From: Paenibacillus eucommiae | Lineage (GTDB): Bacteria; Bacillota; Bacilli; Paenibacillales; NBRC-103111 | Direction of reading: 5' to 3' | DNA: 64,000 bases | NCBI RefSeq assembly: GCF_017874215.1 | Contig: NZ_JAGGLB010000002.1 | Coordinates: forward strand, 186,001 to 250,000 | Shown here: positions 8,717 to 17,411 of the stretch, piece by piece | Position numbering within the stretch: the stretch's first letter is position 1 | Layout of the letters: each line of letters begins with the position of its first letter | The notes under the pieces: model-generated | Seen by the model: only the letters and a program-made list of their open reading frames with translations | What the model was told of the DNA's origin: nothing | The model's database searches: none | Position numbers and translations under genes: made by a program

Positions 8717-10246
8717 ATGCATGTTGTAACAGCAGAGGAAATGAAAAAATTAGAGCTGGAAACGATCCAGCAGATCCATATCCCAGCAATCTTGTTAATG
8801 GAAAATGCCGGAAGAGGCGTTGCGGAAGCGGTACTCAGAGAGGCTAAATCAAGTGGGTCACGTTGGCTGGTGCTGGCTGGAAAAGGAAATAACGGTGCAG
8901 ACGGAGTCGTGGCGGCCCGGCAGCTGGCTGAGGCAGGGTTGGAGATGAGCATCATTTACGCTGAAGAGCCTGATGATTATGGCAGCGGTGAGGCACTTTT
9001 ACAGCGGGACATTGCACAGGAATGGGGCATTCCCTTTGCTGCGGCAGGAGATGCTCCGGTTGAATGGTGGCATTATGACGGAATCATCGATGCTTTGCTT
9101 GGGACCGGGAGTAAAGGCGCCCCGCGCAGGAAATACGCGGAACTGATCACCGAAGCGAATGAAAGCGGACTGCCCATAGTTTCTGTGGACATTCCGAGTG
9201 GTATTGATGCGGATACAGGCGAGGTTTACATACCCTGCATCAAAGCAAAGCAAACGATATCCTTCGCTTTCTATAAACGCGGGCTTCTGCAGTTTCCCGG
9301 TGCTGCACAAGCTGGGACAATAGAGATATGCCCAATCGGTATTCCAGCCAAACTAGCGGTAAAACACGATATTCGCACATTTCGCCTGGATGAATTCCTG
9401 CTGAAGCAGCGATTGGCTGTGGCAACGAATGGCACTCGCACCGCCGATGCCCATAAAGGCTCATACGGCCATGTGCTGCTAGCTGCAGGGAGCCGATCGA
9501 TGAGCGGCGCCGGACTGCTCAGCAGCAAAGCGGCTCTGCGCGGCGGCTGCGGCCTGGCTACATGGGCGCTGCCCGAGCAGGCAGCGCGGCTGATGCCGGG
9601 CCACTTGCCCGAGCTTATGCTGGCCGCGCTGGGGGGTGCTGGCGCGGCGGAATGGAGCGGCGTGCAGCCGGAAGAGCTGCTGGCACTCGCCGCGGGCAAG
9701 GATGCCCTTGTGATCGGCCCTGGGCTTGGCCGCTGGGAAGCGGACGGCAGCTGGCTGCGTTCCGTCTGGGAAGGCACAGCATGTCCTTTGGTAGTTGATG
9801 CTGATGCGTTGAATATGCTCGCTGATGCCAAGGACTGGACGAGCTGGACACAAAGGCAGGCGCCAGTTATCCTCACGCCTCATCCAGGAGAGATGGCACG
9901 GCTGGCAGGCATATCCGTATCCGATGTGCAGCGGGACAGGGTTTCACTCGCTCGAAGCTTTGCCAGTCAGCATGGTGTCACCTTAGTGCTTAAGGGTGCG
10001 GGTACGGTTGTGGCGACTCCGGAAGGCTATGTATACCTGAACACAACTGGCAACCCCGGCATGGCCACCGGAGGGTCAGGCGATGTACTGGCCGGCTTGA
10101 TCGGCAGCCTGCTAGCACAAGGCTTCAGAGCCGAGCAGGCCGCTGCCTTCGGTGTGTACAGCCACGGAGCTGCTGGAGATAGAGCGGCAGCCAAAAGGCA
10201 CTCTCCAGGCTCCTTGATCGCAGGAGACATTATTGAAGAGCTGTAG
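8717..10246 (+). CDS. nnrD: bifunctional NAD(P)HX epimerase/dehydratase
   Basis: 509 aa. It repairs hydrated NADH and NADPH. The N-terminal epimerase domain (NnrE/YjeF_N, about 1-215) shows AILLMENAGRGVAEA, GKGNNGADG and LLGTGSKG. The C-terminal ADP-dependent dehydratase (NnrD, about 225-505) shows the ribokinase-like end motif TGGSGDVLAG, whose Asp is the catalytic base. Start ATG 8717 has AAGGAAGGTG upstream; GTG 8696 would add seven residues in front of that site. The codons between about 9480 and 9800 are visibly more GC-rich than the rest of the gene. The gene stands alone, with no acpS next to it. Confidence 0.95.
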   Translation: MHVVTAEEMKKLELETIQQIHIPAILLMENAGRGVAEAVLREAKSSGSRWLVLAGKGNNGADGVVAARQLAEAGLEMSIIYAEEPDDYGSGEALLQRDIAQEWGIPFAAAGDAPVEWWHYDGIIDALLGTGSKGAPRRKYAELITEANESGLPIVSVDIPSGIDADTGEVYIPCIKAKQTISFAFYKRGLLQFPGAAQAGTIEICPIGIPAKLAVKHDIRTFRLDEFLLKQRLAVATNGTRTADAHKGSYGHVLLAAGSRSMSGAGLLSSKAALRGGCGLATWALPEQAARLMPGHLPELMLAALGGAGAAEWSGVQPEELLALAAGKDALVIGPGLGRWEADGSWLRSVWEGTACPLVVDADALNMLADAKDWTSWTQRQAPVILTPHPGEMARLAGISVSDVQRDRVSLARSFASQHGVTLVLKGAGTVVATPEGYVYLNTTGNPGMATGGSGDVLAGLIGSLLAQGFRAEQAAAFGVYSHGAAGDRAAAKRHSPGSLIAGDIIEEL

Positions 10247-10248
10247 AA

Positions 10249-10370
<122 letters not shown>

Positions 10371-10505
10371 GAGGTATGCGTAGGTAAACAAAGGTTTCAC
10401 CATGAGGAGAGGATCACCGAGAAGTGAGAGATACCTAGAGTGCCTAGAGTATGTGGGTATGTAGAGTATGTAGAGTACCCGGATTACCCGGATTATCAGG
10501 GATAA

Positions 10506-10709
10506 GGGGGAGATCCCCAATGCTGTCAGGTTAAGCTGGCCAAATATGTGCGGTTTTTCACCTACATTAACCGCTTCGGCCCCTCATAAGCACATTGTGG
10601 TCGGTTTTTCGCCTACATTCGGCCGCTTCGGATTAGGCGTGCCTTCTAATCGGGGAAAGCTAAACCTCAACTTGCATGTTAATCTGACAACATTGGGAGA
10701 GATCCCTCC
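10506..10709. repeat. 204-bp foldback element with inner 51-bp repeat
   Basis: The left end (10506-10534, GGGGGAGATCCCCAATG...GTTAA) is the imperfect reverse complement of the right end (10679-10709, TTAATCTGACAACATTGGG...). Inside are two copies of a CGGTTTTTC-ACCTACATT-CCGCTTCGG unit at 10551 and 10602, exactly 51 bp apart, each able to pair CGG with CCG. No open frame of note; it resembles a miniature inverted-repeat element. Confidence 0.7.
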
Positions 10710-10770
10710 TATCCACAATGCCTTTACCTTGCAAGTCATCCTAGGCCGCAGCTTTTCTCTTTCCGATCAT

Positions 10771-10960
10771 GTTAACGATGTTTTTCATCGTTAACTGAAG
10801 CATTTTTCCCGCAATTTTCTTGAATAACGATGTTTTTCATCGCTATTCGGCTCGTTCATCCGTCAAGAGCGCTTATTCTAGGCTTTTAACGATGTTTTTC
10901 ATCACTAAGTCGCTCGAGTCCAGGAAATTCGGCTAAATAACGATGTTTTTCATCACTAAA
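10771..10960. repeat. array of four phased palindromes (TTAACGATG-TTTTT-CATCGTTAA)
   Basis: Palindrome centres are at 10783, 10835, 10897 and 10948, spaced 52, 62 and 51 bp. All four have the T-loop on the plus strand (GATGTTTTTCATC core). Some arms vary together (GAATAACGATG with CATCGCTATTC). The spacers between them are unrelated to each other. No coding sequence lies between the nnrD/E gene and the IS3 remnant. Confidence 0.9.
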
Positions 10961-11074
10961 ACTATCGAGGGGCAGGCAAGGGCCACCCAACTTGGCGTTG
11001 TCTTGCATAGTTCAGCCTGATTCGATGCAAGATTGTTGAATGAAGGTACTTGGTACTGTACTTGGAACCATCCA

Positions 11075-11365
11075 TCAGTCTTGAAGAGGGTCTGTCGTAC
11101 TTTCCTCAAATGTCTTTGACCGACGCGCACGCAACCCCATCTGCTTCATATAGATACTCACGGTGCGCACCGTCACATTAAATCCTTCTAAATGGAGCAA
11201 ACCAGCAATTTTGGGACTTCCATATTTGCTTTGTTTGTCCTTGAAGTGGAAGGAAATCCGCTCCATTATTTGGGCCTTACGCTGCTCCCGTTGACTCGTT
11301 TCTGTTGTTCTCCACTTATAATAGCCGCTACGGGATACTTCCAACAATTCGCACATCTTCTCCAC
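11075..11365 (-). pseudogene. IS3-family transposase OrfB, truncated
   Basis: Only about 97 residues of OrfB remain, against about 280 in intact relatives. The N-terminal HTH_21-type region is recognisable (MCELLEVSRSGYYKW, YGSPKIAGLLHLEGF, TVRTVSIYMKQMGLRAR), but the integrase core with its D-D-E residues is missing; the sequence breaks off after SKTFEESTTD into unrelated DNA. Upstream of the first Met the frame stays open (FIEDHHSDFRVEK) and overlaps the end of OrfA in the -1 frame, as expected for the programmed frameshift of this family. Inactive. Confidence 0.9.
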
Positions 11366-11403
11366 TCGAAAATCGGAGTGATGATCTTCGATAAATTGGA
11401 ACC

Positions 11404-11700
11404 TTAGTTCCTTTCTTGGCCGAAGATGTGCATGGCTTTTTTTAAGATGGCAACCTCCTCTTTTAGCTCTATTTGCTCACGTTCTTTTTCTTTCAGCAAC
11501 TGCTCCAACTGACGGGCTTTATCCTCTTTTGCAGCTGCCTGCTTGTCAAAATGTTCGTACTTCCCCTTCCATTTATAGAGTGTTTCCACCGAAATCTTAA
11601 GTTCATCTGCGATTTCCGGTAAGGTCTTCGCCTGCTCTTGCATATATCTTACTGCCTGGATTTTAAAGTCATTGCTGTAACTCTGCTGTATTTTTCCCAT
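11404..11700 (-). CDS. IS3-family transposase OrfA
   Basis: 98 aa from ATG 11700, which has GAGGTG eight bases upstream. The N terminus is the HTH_Tnp_1 DNA-binding domain (SNDFKIQAVRYMQEQAKTLP, ADELKISVETLYKWKGKY); the C-terminal half is a leucine-zipper coiled coil (LEQLLKEKEREQIELKEEV) ending in AILKKAMHIF, typical of the IS150/IS2 side of the family. It appears intact, but without a working OrfB partner it cannot transpose, and could at most act as an inhibitor of related copies. Confidence 0.9.
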   Translation of the reverse strand: MGKIQQSYSNDFKIQAVRYMQEQAKTLPEIADELKISVETLYKWKGKYEHFDKQAAAKEDKARQLEQLLKEKEREQIELKEEVAILKKAMHIFGQERN

Positions 11701-11831
11701 AGTAAAGACACCTCTTTCTTTCCTCATTAATTTCATTATCCATCCCCCTCCGCCTGCTGTCTACTCATTATTCTGATTCTACATGATTCCCCCTCTCCAA
11801 CCATCTTCTGCAGCAGTTACTTATGAGACAA

Positions 11832-11878
11832 AAACAAACAATCCCGTTCACTATACTAGTGTTCGGGATTGTTTGTTT
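11832..11878. terminator. bidirectional terminator
   Basis: Perfect stem ACAAACAATCCCG / CGGGATTGTTTGT with A-rich and T-rich flanks on either side. It lies just past the stop of the GIY-YIG gene (minus strand) and insulates it from the IS remnant. Confidence 0.85.
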
Positions 11879-11893
11879 TGCTTTGCACTCACA

Positions 11894-12256
11894 TTAACGA
11901 TGAGTTCGAAGCTTGTTATATCCTTTGTCTCCATAGGGCTCAAGCTCATCCAACCATTTCTGCTCCAGCGCTTCAATCTCTTTTTTGTAATCATGCTTCA
12001 AATCATCAACGGGCTTAATTTGCTCCAGCGTTTCAAAAATAAACGCCTCTTCCCCATATTCATTCCAGTCCTGCTGCAGCTCTTTAATGTCACATGAACC
12101 CATTTTCAGTACGAATTCATAGCGATTTTTTGCCGCGTCCAGATTGGGAGTTCCGCCAATTAGAATTTTCGAGTTGATTGTATTTGTAAGACGGAATACT
12201 CCCATGGGCCTTGTCGATTGCTGATAGGCAAGTGTAAGTTCCTTACGTCTGTTCAT
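11894..12256 (-). CDS. GIY-YIG nuclease-fold protein
   Basis: 120 aa. The motif GVFRLTNTINSKILIGGT (about 19-36) is a divergent GIY-YIG: the first motif reads GVF and the second ILIG. An Arg follows in NRYEF and a Glu in the later helix. GAGGAGAG precedes ATG 12256. It lies 73 bp downstream of the DUF2087 gene on the same strand, a pairing I have seen associated in Bacillales. Members of this small stand-alone group have no proven substrate; the fold suggests a metal-dependent DNA or RNA nuclease, but the altered motif makes activity uncertain. Confidence 0.8.
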   Translation of the reverse strand: MNRRKELTLAYQQSTRPMGVFRLTNTINSKILIGGTPNLDAAKNRYEFVLKMGSCDIKELQQDWNEYGEEAFIFETLEQIKPVDDLKHDYKKEIEALEQKWLDELEPYGDKGYNKLRTHR

Positions 12257-12261
12257 TTGTA

Positions 12262-12324
12262 ATCTCTCCTCTTTTCATCTTTCATCTTTCTTCTTTCTTC
12301 TTTCTTCTTTCATCTTTCTTCTTA
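12262..12324. repeat. pyrimidine-rich (TTTCWTC)n tract
   Basis: Eight or so copies of CTTTC(A/T)T lie in the 73-bp gap between the DUF2087 and GIY-YIG genes. On the transcribed strand this is a purine-rich GAAGAAA leader that ends next to the GIY-YIG ribosome site. Confidence 0.8.
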
Positions 12325-12329
12325 ATTCT

Positions 12330-13091
12330 CTAAACCTTCACCCAATAAGAGCTGCAATCATCCAACCGGTCCATAAAACCATATTCGATCAGATATCTGC
12401 GAAGTGTTACATAATCATCGTATATAGCTTTCAGTACCTCATTGATTTCATGTTCCGTATATTTGCGGTCGATTTCAAATTTACCAATGATATGCTTTAA
12501 CAAAGCTACTTTTCGCTTTTCCCTTTTGGGAAATGTACTCAGCTTGCCTTCCCTTCCCACTGGAAAATAGGTGTTGAGAATTTCTTCATTTTCCTCTTCT
12601 GTCAAGTTAAATCGCTCGTCCACCACGGTGGCCGATTTGTGTATCGTCACAAACCTGGGCCTCTGCGGCTGTGAGGCTTCCACCAGCTCCATAATTGTCA
12701 AAAAAACCTTGGCCTGCTTCTCTTTCTCCCGAAAAGTAAACCGGTGATTGCGAATCGTAGAAGCACTGCCGCCCTCCAGCTTAACAATTTCACTGTCGCT
12801 ATAGCCTTTATAAAAATATTCCAGCAAGTTTTTTTGCAGATCGGTTAAGCCTGTGAGCTTTTTATTAAGTCCGATCAGGTATTCAAACATGGAGATGTGC
12901 TCGTGACTGACATGCACGGAAGCAAACTTCTCTGCTTCATAATACGTGTCCCCCTCCCGGTATATAATCCCTTTCTCGAATTCCTTTCCACACACCAGGC
13001 ATATATATTTCTTGGCATTATCCTCGTAGACATATCCCTGTTTCATCTCTTCCACACTTGCGCCCCAAAACCGCTCTGAAAGATCATTCAT
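12330..13091 (-). CDS. DUF2087-domain regulator-like protein
   Basis: 253 aa. The N terminus has a possible metal site (ICLVCGKEF ... HVSHEH). The middle (about 100-135) looks like a LuxR/sigma-4-type HTH (LTDLQKNLLEYFYKGYSDSEIVKLEGGS followed by STIRNHRF). The C-terminal third (about 175-250) is DUF2087, marked by YFPVGREGKLSTFPKREKRK and LRRYLIEYGFMDR. DUF2087 domains occur in small regulators of Firmicutes; the basic FPKREKRK segment may bind nucleic acid. The pairing with the GIY-YIG gene downstream suggests a common function that is not known. Confidence 0.82.
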   Translation of the reverse strand: MNDLSERFWGASVEEMKQGYVYEDNAKKYICLVCGKEFEKGIIYREGDTYYEAEKFASVHVSHEHISMFEYLIGLNKKLTGLTDLQKNLLEYFYKGYSDSEIVKLEGGSASTIRNHRFTFREKEKQAKVFLTIMELVEASQPQRPRFVTIHKSATVVDERFNLTEEENEEILNTYFPVGREGKLSTFPKREKRKVALLKHIIGKFEIDRKYTEHEINEVLKAIYDDYVTLRRYLIEYGFMDRLDDCSSYWVKV

Positions 13092-13221
13092 TCAAACATC
13101 ACTTCCAAATGTTTATTTATTATATAGACATTATATAATTTTGTTTACTATTTTTCAACCTTTTAATTGTTCTACTTAAACTCTCTTGAACTCTTTTGCA
13201 TTCTTTCGAACTGTAATATCC

Positions 13222-14106
13222 TTATTTTTTTATTTTATAAAAACGACTGACAGCAAACGTGCCTATGATCAAAATAAAGGTGGTAACCAGGCTGCCCTCA
13301 GCACCGAAGCCTCCTCCAGAAATCAGGGAAGGTCCCTGAGGTTCTACTAGCAAAATAGATTCCATCGATAATCCGGAAACCTTAAATCCATAAATTCCGC
13401 CTTGCATAAAATTCCACGACAGATGCAGACCGATTGGCATCCACAGGCCGCCTGACAGCTCTCTTGCAGTTCCGAACAGAATGCCTGCCAGCAGCAAATT
13501 TATGATAGGCAAAGGCGAGCTCCACATGCTTCCGTTAAAAGAATGCAGCATTGCGAAAACGACCGCCTGCGCGGCAATGGCAGCCTTCACGCCTAATGGG
13601 AAGCGGAATACTCCCTGAACGTAACCACGTGCAAATATTTCCTCACTCACTGCTACTCCGATCATAACCAGGAGCCAGCCGAGCAAATCAAGTGCCAAAG
13701 CCGCACTCCAGACAGCAGAAACGACCTGCACGCCACCGAAAAGCCATATTAATCCGCAAATAAGCGTTATCAAAACAAATCCTGCAAATAAGCCCTCAAA
13801 GCTGCTGCGTATTATTCCTTTCCTGGCAACGCCTAAAGACCAGCCTTTTTTTCTTTCAAACATATAGAACATCAGCCAAGCAGCTCCGATAAATCCCAAA
13901 AATTGTGCAAACATGGCTAGCTTCCCGAACATCGGATCCTGGAACAGCCTCGCAGGCCCATCCAGAAGCTCAGGCTTTAAAATAATAGCGATAAGAGCAG
14001 CCCCAATAGATAAAATCACTGCAAGTACCATAGTCACTAGAAGTGCCAAAAGCACTTTACCGATGGCAGCCATCACATTTCTGGAGTTTTGCGCCGCGTT
14101 GGACAT
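13222..14106 (-). CDS. CPBP-family intramembrane glutamic protease
   Basis: 294 aa, about eight membrane helices. The CAAX protease / bacteriocin-processing (Abi) motifs are present: EEIFARGYVQG (EExxxR, about 155-165), FAMLHSFNG with a conserved His, and HLSWNF near 235. These enzymes cleave substrates within or beside the membrane; relatives act in prenyl-protein processing, self-immunity to bacteriocins, or regulatory proteolysis. GAGGAG precedes ATG 14106. It stands alone between the DUF2087 gene and the divergent histidine kinase, so its substrate cannot be inferred. Confidence 0.9.
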   Translation of the reverse strand: MSNAAQNSRNVMAAIGKVLLALLVTMVLAVILSIGAALIAIILKPELLDGPARLFQDPMFGKLAMFAQFLGFIGAAWLMFYMFERKKGWSLGVARKGIIRSSFEGLFAGFVLITLICGLIWLFGGVQVVSAVWSAALALDLLGWLLVMIGVAVSEEIFARGYVQGVFRFPLGVKAAIAAQAVVFAMLHSFNGSMWSSPLPIINLLLAGILFGTARELSGGLWMPIGLHLSWNFMQGGIYGFKVSGLSMESILLVEPQGPSLISGGGFGAEGSLVTTFILIIGTFAVSRFYKIKK

Positions 14107-14267
14107 GAGTATCTCCTCTTTCTCTCTTTTTTTGCATGTGCTTCTAATTATTATGATATAAACATTATGATAAACGCTTCATCTACTATCAGCAAATGAT
14201 CCTTGTATTCATAACCGCCTCATGACAAAATAGAAGATACAAAAACGTACCGGAGGAAACTCGCATC

Positions 14268-15680
14268 ATGCAATTTGTACTCATCGCTCTATGGTTAATT
14301 GCAGTTCTTCTTATTATCATTGATCCGCGTTCTGTTATGCTGCGTTGGATGAGCGCTATCGCTTTCACTGGAGGCACGGGTGCTTTGGCTGCAGTGCTGG
14401 ACTCAAGCCTTGTACCCTATCTGGAGATTATGTCCAACCAAGCGATCGTGACGTTAACAAACCAGGTACAGGCGGTTAGCTCTGTGCTGTCTTATTATGG
14501 GGTTCCTTATTCCTTTGCCATGCTTGCGCTTCAATACAACACCTGGTTCCATCATACCCGGCTAAATAAAGTACTGCCCTACTTGCTGCTGCTTCCGCCT
14601 GTGCTTTGCCTGCTTTTTACACCTTGGTATACAGAAGCTTATCCCATTGACTTTCCTGTCGTTTCACTGTGGGCTATCCCCTACATTGTCCTGGGCTCGA
14701 TCTTGATTATTTTCAAAAAAGAACGGCTGCCCGCCATGCAAAGAACGCATTTATTTACTTGCTTGACGCTGATTCCGCCCTTGGTCTGCTTTGCCATACT
14801 GAATTATTTGCTCCCTACTCTCGGCTTTTACCGGATGTGGGTGTATAATATTTGGAGCTTGGCCGTTATCGTTCCTTTTTTTGTATTCACATTTTTAAAA
14901 TACGGCTTCTTTGGAGTGCGGCTCCTGATTGAGGGCAGAAAGCTTGATTCTACGCTCAGAGCTATTACTTCGGGTACAGCGATTCTGAATCATGCGATTA
15001 AAAATGACATTGGCAAAATCCGCCTTTTTAGCGAGAAAATGAATCATTACGCGGAGCAAACTAATCAACCTGAGTTGATAGAGGATTTAAAGATCATTGC
15101 TTCAGCATCCGAGCATATCCGTGAAATGATTGGACGGGTGCACGAGCAGACGCAGGAAATACCCATGAAGCTTTCTGTCGTTTCTCTAAAAGAAATGCTG
15201 CAGCACTTACTCCAGCAATTGCAGCCGTATCTGCACAACGTTGAGGTCAAGCTGGAAATACCCGCTGAATTACATTTGCAATGTGACGAAGCACAGTTGA
15301 AAGAAACCTTAAGCAATATCATTATGAATGCGGCAGAGGCTATGCCTCAGGGAGGCTTACTGGCGATCAAAGTGTTTATCACGAAAAAATACGTTGTCCT
15401 GGAAATAAGAGATACGGGTATCGGCATGGAAAAATCTGTTTTAAAGCAATCTCTTGAGCCTTTCTACACAACTAAAACAGCAAGCCGCAACAATTTCGGG
15501 TTAGGCCTTGCATATTGCTATAATGTACTTAAAAAGCATGGAGGAACCTTGGAGCTAAGGAGCGAAAAAGGTAAGGGAACCAGTGTGTTTCTGTCTTTCC
15601 CTGCCAAGCTGATTCAAAAACAGAACTACACTACGGAGGAAAATTATGAATCCGATCAGATTGCTCATCGTAGAGGATGA
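14268..15680 (+). CDS. membrane sensor histidine kinase
   Basis: 470 aa. Seven or so membrane helices fill residues 1-215 with little extracellular loop, so the signal is probably sensed in or at the membrane. The dimerisation helix has AILNHAIKNDIGKIR with the phospho-acceptor His242. The ATPase domain (about 325-455) has the N box NIIMNAAEAM, DTGIGM and GLGLAYCYNV. The 3' end overlaps the response-regulator gene by 35 bp. GGAGG lies 11 bases before ATG 14268. The pair may respond to envelope or redox stress, but the neighbours give no proof. Confidence 0.93.
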   Translation: MQFVLIALWLIAVLLIIIDPRSVMLRWMSAIAFTGGTGALAAVLDSSLVPYLEIMSNQAIVTLTNQVQAVSSVLSYYGVPYSFAMLALQYNTWFHHTRLNKVLPYLLLLPPVLCLLFTPWYTEAYPIDFPVVSLWAIPYIVLGSILIIFKKERLPAMQRTHLFTCLTLIPPLVCFAILNYLLPTLGFYRMWVYNIWSLAVIVPFFVFTFLKYGFFGVRLLIEGRKLDSTLRAITSGTAILNHAIKNDIGKIRLFSEKMNHYAEQTNQPELIEDLKIIASASEHIREMIGRVHEQTQEIPMKLSVVSLKEMLQHLLQQLQPYLHNVEVKLEIPAELHLQCDEAQLKETLSNIIMNAAEAMPQGGLLAIKVFITKKYVVLEIRDTGIGMEKSVLKQSLEPFYTTKTASRNNFGLGLAYCYNVLKKHGGTLELRSEKGKGTSVFLSFPAKLIQKQNYTTEENYESDQIAHRRG

Positions 15681-16347
15681 CTTGGACTGGTTAAGAGGAC
15701 TAACTGATTTTTTAAACAGACAGCCCGATTTCACTGTTGCGTTAACAGCTTCAACACTCGAAGAAGCTCGCACAATTTTAAGTGAACCGGCATTACAAAT
15801 AGATGTAGCGCTGCTTGATATTATGCTGAATGATATGCCGTCAGGCATTTACTTGGCGGAAGAAGCGGTACAGTCTTGGGGGATTAAGGTCATTATGCTG
15901 ACCTCCATGGAAGAGAAGGAGCTGATTTTCCGCTCCTTTCAGGCAGGGGCAATTGATTATCAAATCAAATCGAGCTTTGAGGAGCTGCCAGCAGCGATCA
16001 GGGCAGCCCATTCCAAAAACTCACCTATCAACGCAGCTGTAGCTGAGAAGCTGCGCGATGAGTTTCGCAGACTTAAACGTTTGGAGCATGAGTTTAAAGT
16101 AAAGGAGGTAAGCGATTTAATTACTCCTACGGAGCTACAAGTTCTGGAGATGATTGATCGGGGCCACACCCAGACTGAGATCGCAAGCCGATTTTTTATT
16201 TCCTTACGTACCGTTAAAATCCACGTCGGACACATTCTAAAAAAACTGGGCAGCTCCAGCAGCAGAGATGCGGCTAAGCAAGTGCGGGAGCTTGGGCTCT
16301 TTGAAGATAAGAAAGGACAAGAGGGTAAACCTCCATTAGAGGACTAG
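15646..16347 (+). CDS. response regulator, NarL/LuxR type
   Basis: 233 aa, cognate partner of the overlapping kinase. The receiver domain (1-125) has the acidic pair EDD (10-12), phospho-acceptor Asp58 (ALLDIML) and the Thr/Lys switch region (MLTSMEE). The C-terminal LuxR-type HTH (about 165-210) reads LTPTELQVLEMIDRGHTQ followed by EIASRFFISLRTVKIHVG in near-consensus form, with one or two residues differing from that layout. GGAGG is six bases before ATG 15646. A charged tail (DKKGQEGKPPLED) follows the HTH. The overlap ensures linked expression. Confidence 0.93.
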   Translation: MNPIRLLIVEDDLDWLRGLTDFLNRQPDFTVALTASTLEEARTILSEPALQIDVALLDIMLNDMPSGIYLAEEAVQSWGIKVIMLTSMEEKELIFRSFQAGAIDYQIKSSFEELPAAIRAAHSKNSPINAAVAEKLRDEFRRLKRLEHEFKVKEVSDLITPTELQVLEMIDRGHTQTEIASRFFISLRTVKIHVGHILKKLGSSSSRDAAKQVRELGLFEDKKGQEGKPPLED

Positions 16348-16361
16348 CAGCTTACCGGCAG

Positions 16362-17270
16362 CTAGTGGATATCTTTCTTCTTGAAACGACCGCCTTTGAC
16401 ATCATGAATATTTCCTACAGCCATGAAAGCATTGCTATCCAGCTCATCAACGATCGACTTCAGCTTCGCTTCCTCCAGCCGGGTTATGACAACAAAAATC
16501 ACTTTTTTGTCATCCCCGGTAAACCCGCCTTCTCCTTTTAAATAAGTGACGCCGCGGCCCAGCCGATTTAACAAGGCATCGCCGATATCCTGAAACCGCT
16601 CACTGATGATCCAGACCGACTTCGACTCGTCGAGACCTTCAATCGTCAGATCAATCATCTTGAATGCAATGTAGTAGGCAATAAGGGAGTACATCGCTCT
16701 GTCCCAGCTATATACGAAGCCAGCAGAGGCGAGGATGAACAGATTGAAAAACATAACGACCTCACCCACGGAAAAGGGTGTTCGTTTGTTGAACAGGATA
16801 GCAATAATTTCGGTGCCATCAAGCGAGCCGCCAAAGCGAATAACGAGGCCGACTCCAACCCCAAGTATAATACCGCCGAATACGCCGGCAAGCAAAGGGT
16901 CAATCGTTAGCGGCGGTACCGGGTGAAGCAGTGCAGTGCCAACGGACATAATCGTAATAGCGTACAGGGTAGAAAGCGCAAAGGTTTTTCCGATCATCTT
17001 ATAGCCGATGTAGAGAAACGGAAGATTAAGTAAAAATAAGAAAATTCCGACGGGCAAGCCGCTTAAATAAGAAGTCATGATTGAAATCCCTACAATTCCC
17101 CCATCGATAATGTGATTGGGAACCAAAAAGATTTCTAACCCTACCGATACGAGGGCCGCTCCAATGAATAAGAAAACAGCTCTTTTGAGTAGTGCGACCT
17201 TTGTCATTTTTTTGTGCTGGAGCGGTAGCGTAGATGAACTGAGCAGTTTGACTTGTTCTTGGTTGATCAA
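16362..17270 (-). CDS. YitT-family membrane protein (DUF161/DUF2179)
   Basis: 302 aa. Five or six membrane helices (about 28-205) with the family glycines (NHIIDGGIVGISIM, GGSLDGTEIIAIL) precede a soluble DUF2179 domain (about 225-300: VTYLKGEGGFTGDDKKVIFV, LDSNAFMAVGNIHDVKGGRF). TTG 17270 is the start, with GGAGG nine bases upstream. YitT proteins are common in Bacillales, usually in several paralogues, and no transport activity is firmly assigned. It is convergent with the two-component genes, with only 14 bp between stops. Confidence 0.92.
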   Translation of the reverse strand: MINQEQVKLLSSSTLPLQHKKMTKVALLKRAVFLFIGAALVSVGLEIFLVPNHIIDGGIVGISIMTSYLSGLPVGIFLFLLNLPFLYIGYKMIGKTFALSTLYAITIMSVGTALLHPVPPLTIDPLLAGVFGGIILGVGVGLVIRFGGSLDGTEIIAILFNKRTPFSVGEVVMFFNLFILASAGFVYSWDRAMYSLIAYYIAFKMIDLTIEGLDESKSVWIISERFQDIGDALLNRLGRGVTYLKGEGGFTGDDKKVIFVVITRLEEAKLKSIVDELDSNAFMAVGNIHDVKGGRFKKKDIH

Positions 17271-17411
17271 AAATAAATTCCTCCTTTTTCTAAAAATGGA
17301 GCGATCACGATACCGTTAACTCCCCTGTCTTTCTATATTATCATAAAAGATCCCTGTATATCCTCAAAAATCGCTATCATTTGTATAAATTTGTTCCTAT
17401 ATCGATATTTT

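Larger units (their letters stand above)
11075..11782 (-). mobile_element. IS3-family remnant
   Basis: OrfA is complete and OrfB cut short. The upstream end may be the TGTAGAATCAGAATAATGAG stretch (minus strand, ending at 11782), which fits a TG-starting IS3 terminal repeat, but the opposite end has been lost, so the boundary on that side is simply the break at 11075. Confidence 0.75.

Noticed and set aside
9271-9876. 201-codon minus-strand frame inside nnrD/E
   Set aside because: Shadow frame from the GC-rich part of a well-supported gene; composition is Ser/Ala/Pro-rich with no known domain.
10771-10960. Phased palindromes as a CRISPR array
   Set aside because: Repeats are short self-complementary hairpins in variable form, spacers of 25-36 bp are partly related between clusters, and no cas gene is near.
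10933-11130. 65-codon minus-strand frame beside the IS remnant
   Set aside because: No recognised motif; it starts in transposase DNA in another frame and ends in palindrome repeats.
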